A DNA stretch of 64,000 bases from Nitrospinaceae bacterium (GTDB lineage Bacteria; Nitrospinota; Nitrospinia; Nitrospinales; VA-1): contig JAJDAZ010000041.1 of NCBI GenBank assembly GCA_029261595.1, positions 1 through 64,000 of the forward strand, in the 5' to 3' direction. The translations under genes were made by a program, and so were the position numbers. This document shows, in pieces, positions 62,037-64,000 of this stretch (its first letter is position 1; the number at the start of each line of letters is the position of its first letter). The notes under the pieces were generated by a model. That model had not been told where the DNA came from and searched no databases. It saw only the letters and a program-made list of their open reading frames with translations.

Positions 62037-62648
62037 ATGAGTGAAAGCGACCCGACCAAATTCGAAGTATTAGACACAGAGATGACTCCCAACCCCAATG
62101 CTTTCAAATATGTCTTAAACGCCCCCGTCATAACGGGTGGAGCCAAATCCATCACGTCCGAAGAGGATGCCAAAGGAGATCATTTTGTCCGGTCTGTATT
62201 CGCTCTGGGGAATGTAGAGAGCATTTATCTGTCGGAAAATTTTGTCACGGTTTCTTTTCTTCCCTCACACAACCTCGAACTTCTTGTGGATGCGGTGGAG
62301 GAAACCATTGAGGAGCATCTGACGTTTTATGACGGTCAGGAGGCGGCTTCCGAAGAAAAAGAAGAGACTTCTATTCTGGAAAACCTGGATAAAATCGACT
62401 TTCCCAACCTTTCGGACCCTGAAAAAGGTGCGGTGATCGACGCGGTGCTTGATGAGACGGTCCGGCCCGCCCTGGCCAATGACGGCGGCGGCCTCACGGT
62501 TCTGGATTTTGAAGACAACACCCTGCGCATCCGTTATCAGGGCGCGTGCGGCAGTTGCCCGAGTTCAGCGACCGGCACACTTCGCGCCATTGAAAATATC
62601 CTGCACTCCAGCCTGAAACAGGAAATCCGCGTGATCTCCACCAGTTGA
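62037..62648 (+). CDS. nfuA: Nfu/NifU-type Fe-S cluster carrier
   Basis: The protein has 203 residues from the ATG at 62037 (AAGGA upstream). The N-terminal Nfu_N domain (about 8-95) shows TEMTPNPNAFKYVLN, AKGDHFVRSVFALGNVESIYLSENFVTVSF. An acidic linker follows. The C-terminal NifU-like domain (about 118-200) has VRPALANDGGGLTVLDF and the cluster-binding CxxC in YQGACGSCPSSATG. It carries 4Fe-4S clusters to target enzymes, for example the ferredoxin oxidoreductase in this window. It is the mitochondrial-type Nfu layout rather than E. coli NfuA, so the gene symbol is approximate. Confidence 0.92.
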   Translation: MSESDPTKFEVLDTEMTPNPNAFKYVLNAPVITGGAKSITSEEDAKGDHFVRSVFALGNVESIYLSENFVTVSFLPSHNLELLVDAVEETIEEHLTFYDGQEAASEEKEETSILENLDKIDFPNLSDPEKGAVIDAVLDETVRPALANDGGGLTVLDFEDNTLRIRYQGACGSCPSSATGTLRAIENILHSSLKQEIRVISTS

Positions 62649-62809
62649 CTCCATTCACGCGATATTCTTAAAGCGCCCTGAGCGCGATCGAAAGCCACCC
62701 CTAAAAAATTTATCACACAGAAAAGCCTAAAACCTTCCTCCTGGAATGTCTTCCGTTAGGGTTGGGTCATCATCGCGGTTGAGCTATGGTCGGGAGAAAA
62801 GTCGGGTCG

Positions 62810-63442
62810 TTACCGGGTTGCTGGCGGGTTGCCAGCGGAATCGCCAAATTTTTCATTGTATCGCTTCAGGCGGTCCCTGGCTTGACCCGCATACGTGGAA
62901 TAATGGTACTTTGTATAGATGGCTTCGGCTTTTTTAATATTGGCGATCGCCTCCGGGCCTTTGTCGCTTTCAGCATACAGCAAGCCAAGGTTCCAATGGG
63001 CGTGCGCGTTTTCCTGGTCCAGCCGGACCACTTCCTCAAACTGATGAATCGCCTCACCAAGGTTTTTGGAGGCCCAATACTCCAGACCGAGTTGGAAATG
63101 ACTTTGCGGGTCATCAGGGTCCAGTCGAACCACTTCATTGGCCTTTTCAATTCTATGCTCGGGGGTATTTGTTTCAGCCGGGTCCTTGGGAGTTTCCGGG
63201 CTTACGAAGCGTTCCAGCGGGTCCGTCGGGCCCGTCTCTTCTTTGGGAATTAACAAACTTTCGTTCATCCACCCATCTTTTTGCAGGTCCTCCAGCAACT
63301 TGAGCATGTCGTTGACATTTTGCTGGATATCGTTCTTCTGGACGGTTTCATCTGCTGAAATTTCCTCCTGCGCCAGGGACATACCGGCAAATCCGGTGTG
63401 TATCAGCACGATTATAAAAAACGGGCACATTATTTTCTTCAT
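62810..63442 (-). CDS. Exported TPR protein C
   Basis: The ATG at 63442 (GGAAGG eight bases upstream) opens a signal peptide (MCPFFIIVLIHTGFAGMSLAQ), so I prefer it to 63499; this gives 210 residues. An acidic, unconserved stretch (about 25-85) is followed by two TPR units: QSHFQLGLEYWASKNLGEAIHQFEEVVRL and AHAHWNLGLLYAESDKGPEAIANIKKAEAIY. The C-terminal basic helix (QARDRLKRYNEKFG) parallels TPR protein A, so the two are paralogues. It is likely periplasmic; partner unknown. Confidence 0.82.
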   Translation of the reverse strand: MKKIMCPFFIIVLIHTGFAGMSLAQEEISADETVQKNDIQQNVNDMLKLLEDLQKDGWMNESLLIPKEETGPTDPLERFVSPETPKDPAETNTPEHRIEKANEVVRLDPDDPQSHFQLGLEYWASKNLGEAIHQFEEVVRLDQENAHAHWNLGLLYAESDKGPEAIANIKKAEAIYTKYHYSTYAGQARDRLKRYNEKFGDSAGNPPATR

Positions 63443-63541
63443 GGATCGACCTTCCGGGTCAGTTGTGGGGATACCCAGATATACAATTTTTTCATACACG
63501 AATCAATCAATAATTTGCCGTGCGCCCGTCTATTAGTAACT

Positions 63542-63561
63542 TGTGGATAACCTGTGGAGAA
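63542..63561 (-). promoter_or_regulatory. Two tandem DnaA-box-like sites
   Basis: On the minus strand there is TTATCCACA (perfect DnaA box, 63542-63550) and TTCTCCACA (one mismatch, 63553-63561) in the same orientation with an 11-bp period, one helical turn. They lie between TPR-C and the edge gene. No dnaA or other origin gene is visible. Confidence 0.45.
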
Positions 63562-63585
63562 AAGAGATGTTGATCTGAGTTCTGT

Positions 63586-64000
63586 TCAATAGTCCCAGTC
63601 AAAAACCCAGACCGTGACAAAACCCAGTTCGGGAATATTCAGTTTATCTTCCAGCTCCTTCACCAGCAGGATTCGCTCCTGACGGTAAGGATTTTCCAGA
63701 GGATCTTCTTCAAAGACCTCCAGAAAGGGCTTTTTATATCGATTATGCAGTTTCCGGATGTCTTCGCCCGGCAAAACTGCTTCGTAAACCAGTTTCTCCG
63801 GCCCCAGGTCCAGTTTTTTAAAACGGGGGTCCCTGATCAATTCCAATTCATCCCACCAGGAAACCGTTTTCAGCGTCCACAGTATTTTTCCCTTCCCCTT
63901 ACGGGTCATGCCCGTCAATGCTAGCCCCAACGCCATAGAAAATTTATCCGTCCCGTAAGAAAAGTCGATTGAAAACCCGGTTGAAAATGAATGAACCCTC
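63586..64000 (-). CDS. Unknown protein, probably cut by the window edge
   Basis: The track gives 116 residues from the ATG at 63936. The same frame stays open to the window end (STGFSIDFSYGTDKFS precedes that ATG), so the real gene may be longer and partial. The visible part ends in VWVFDWDY. It is not recognised; it contains charged helical stretches (ERILLVKELEDKLN) and a hydrophobic strand (IPELGFVTVWVF). No signal peptide or motif was found. Confidence 0.5.
   Translation of the reverse strand, partial: RVHSFSTGFSIDFSYGTDKFSMALGLALTGMTRKGKGKILWTLKTVSWWDELELIRDPRFKKLDLGPEKLVYEAVLPGEDIRKLHNRYKKPFLEVFEEDPLENPYRQERILLVKELEDKLNIPELGFVTVWVFDWDY

Noticed and set aside
1-64000. CRISPR array, tRNA, rRNA or prophage
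   Set aside because: No regular repeat-spacer pattern, cloverleaf or rRNA segment was noticed; the only phage-type domain is the isolated DUF932 protein. Very small RNAs could be missed by eye.

Overview
The window is a dense stretch of bacterial chromosome with moderate GC. The best guess for the source is an autotrophic, Gram-negative, Nitrospinota-like (Nitrospina-type) bacterium. Supporting this are a five-gene 2-oxoacid:ferredoxin oxidoreductase operon of the kind used in reductive-TCA autotrophs, TonB-dependent receptors whose N-termini carry an LADLSLEELMDIKVTSV-type segment, a biotin-dependent Na+-pump decarboxylase set, and many small TPR proteins. This is inference from family content; no rRNA or other marker settles it. 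I saw no tRNA, rRNA, CRISPR array or intact prophage.

Region by region. 0-5.6 kb (minus strand): the start of an IS30-type transposase cut by the window edge, a CPXCG zinc-ribbon protein, a DUF1499 lipoprotein, a GAF-SpoIIE phosphatase with a cysteine cluster, a response regulator with a degenerate GGDEF domain, then purC and purB. 5.8-13.2 kb (plus): low-molecular-weight tyrosine phosphatase, fructosamine-kinase-like protein and a 1981-residue periplasmic alpha-2-macroglobulin. 13.3-18.4 kb (minus): a cysteine-rich unknown and the oxidoreductase operon (epsilon-alpha-beta-gamma-delta) with a recognisable promoter and terminator. 18.7-24.4 kb: rubrerythrin-like protein, RNase H, MltA, a phosphoribosyltransferase, PIMT and an M28 peptidase. 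24.4-33.5 kb (plus): a very large AsmA-like protein, hflK-hflC, trkA-trkH. 33.8-38.0 kb (plus): oxaloacetate decarboxylase/pyruvate carboxylase alpha, beta and gamma subunits plus a DUF932 protein of phage type. 38.1-46.0 kb: a second giant AsmA-like protein, rlmB, rpsU, a ChaN-PDZ protein, an ABC ATPase, acylphosphatase and a small unknown.

46.1-59.5 kb (plus) is the most distinctive part. Two paralogous TonB-dependent receptors each sit behind a related leader of about 300 nt. They are followed by a YfiR-family periplasmic protein, a CHASE8-HAMP hybrid histidine kinase, a stand-alone receiver protein, a large periplasmic-sensor/PAS/GAF hybrid kinase and a receiver-kinase protein. The order suggests an outer-membrane uptake system coupled to a phosphorelay in which YfiR regulates a kinase rather than a diguanylate cyclase. 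59.5-64 kb holds three small TPR proteins interleaved with an aldo/keto reductase and an Nfu-type Fe-S scaffold, then a pair of DnaA-box-like sites and an unknown gene running off the edge.

A second theme is a dispersed hairpin repeat seen three times (about 21.44, 23.39 and 38.10 kb). One copy runs into a 19-G homopolymer directly beside a stop codon.
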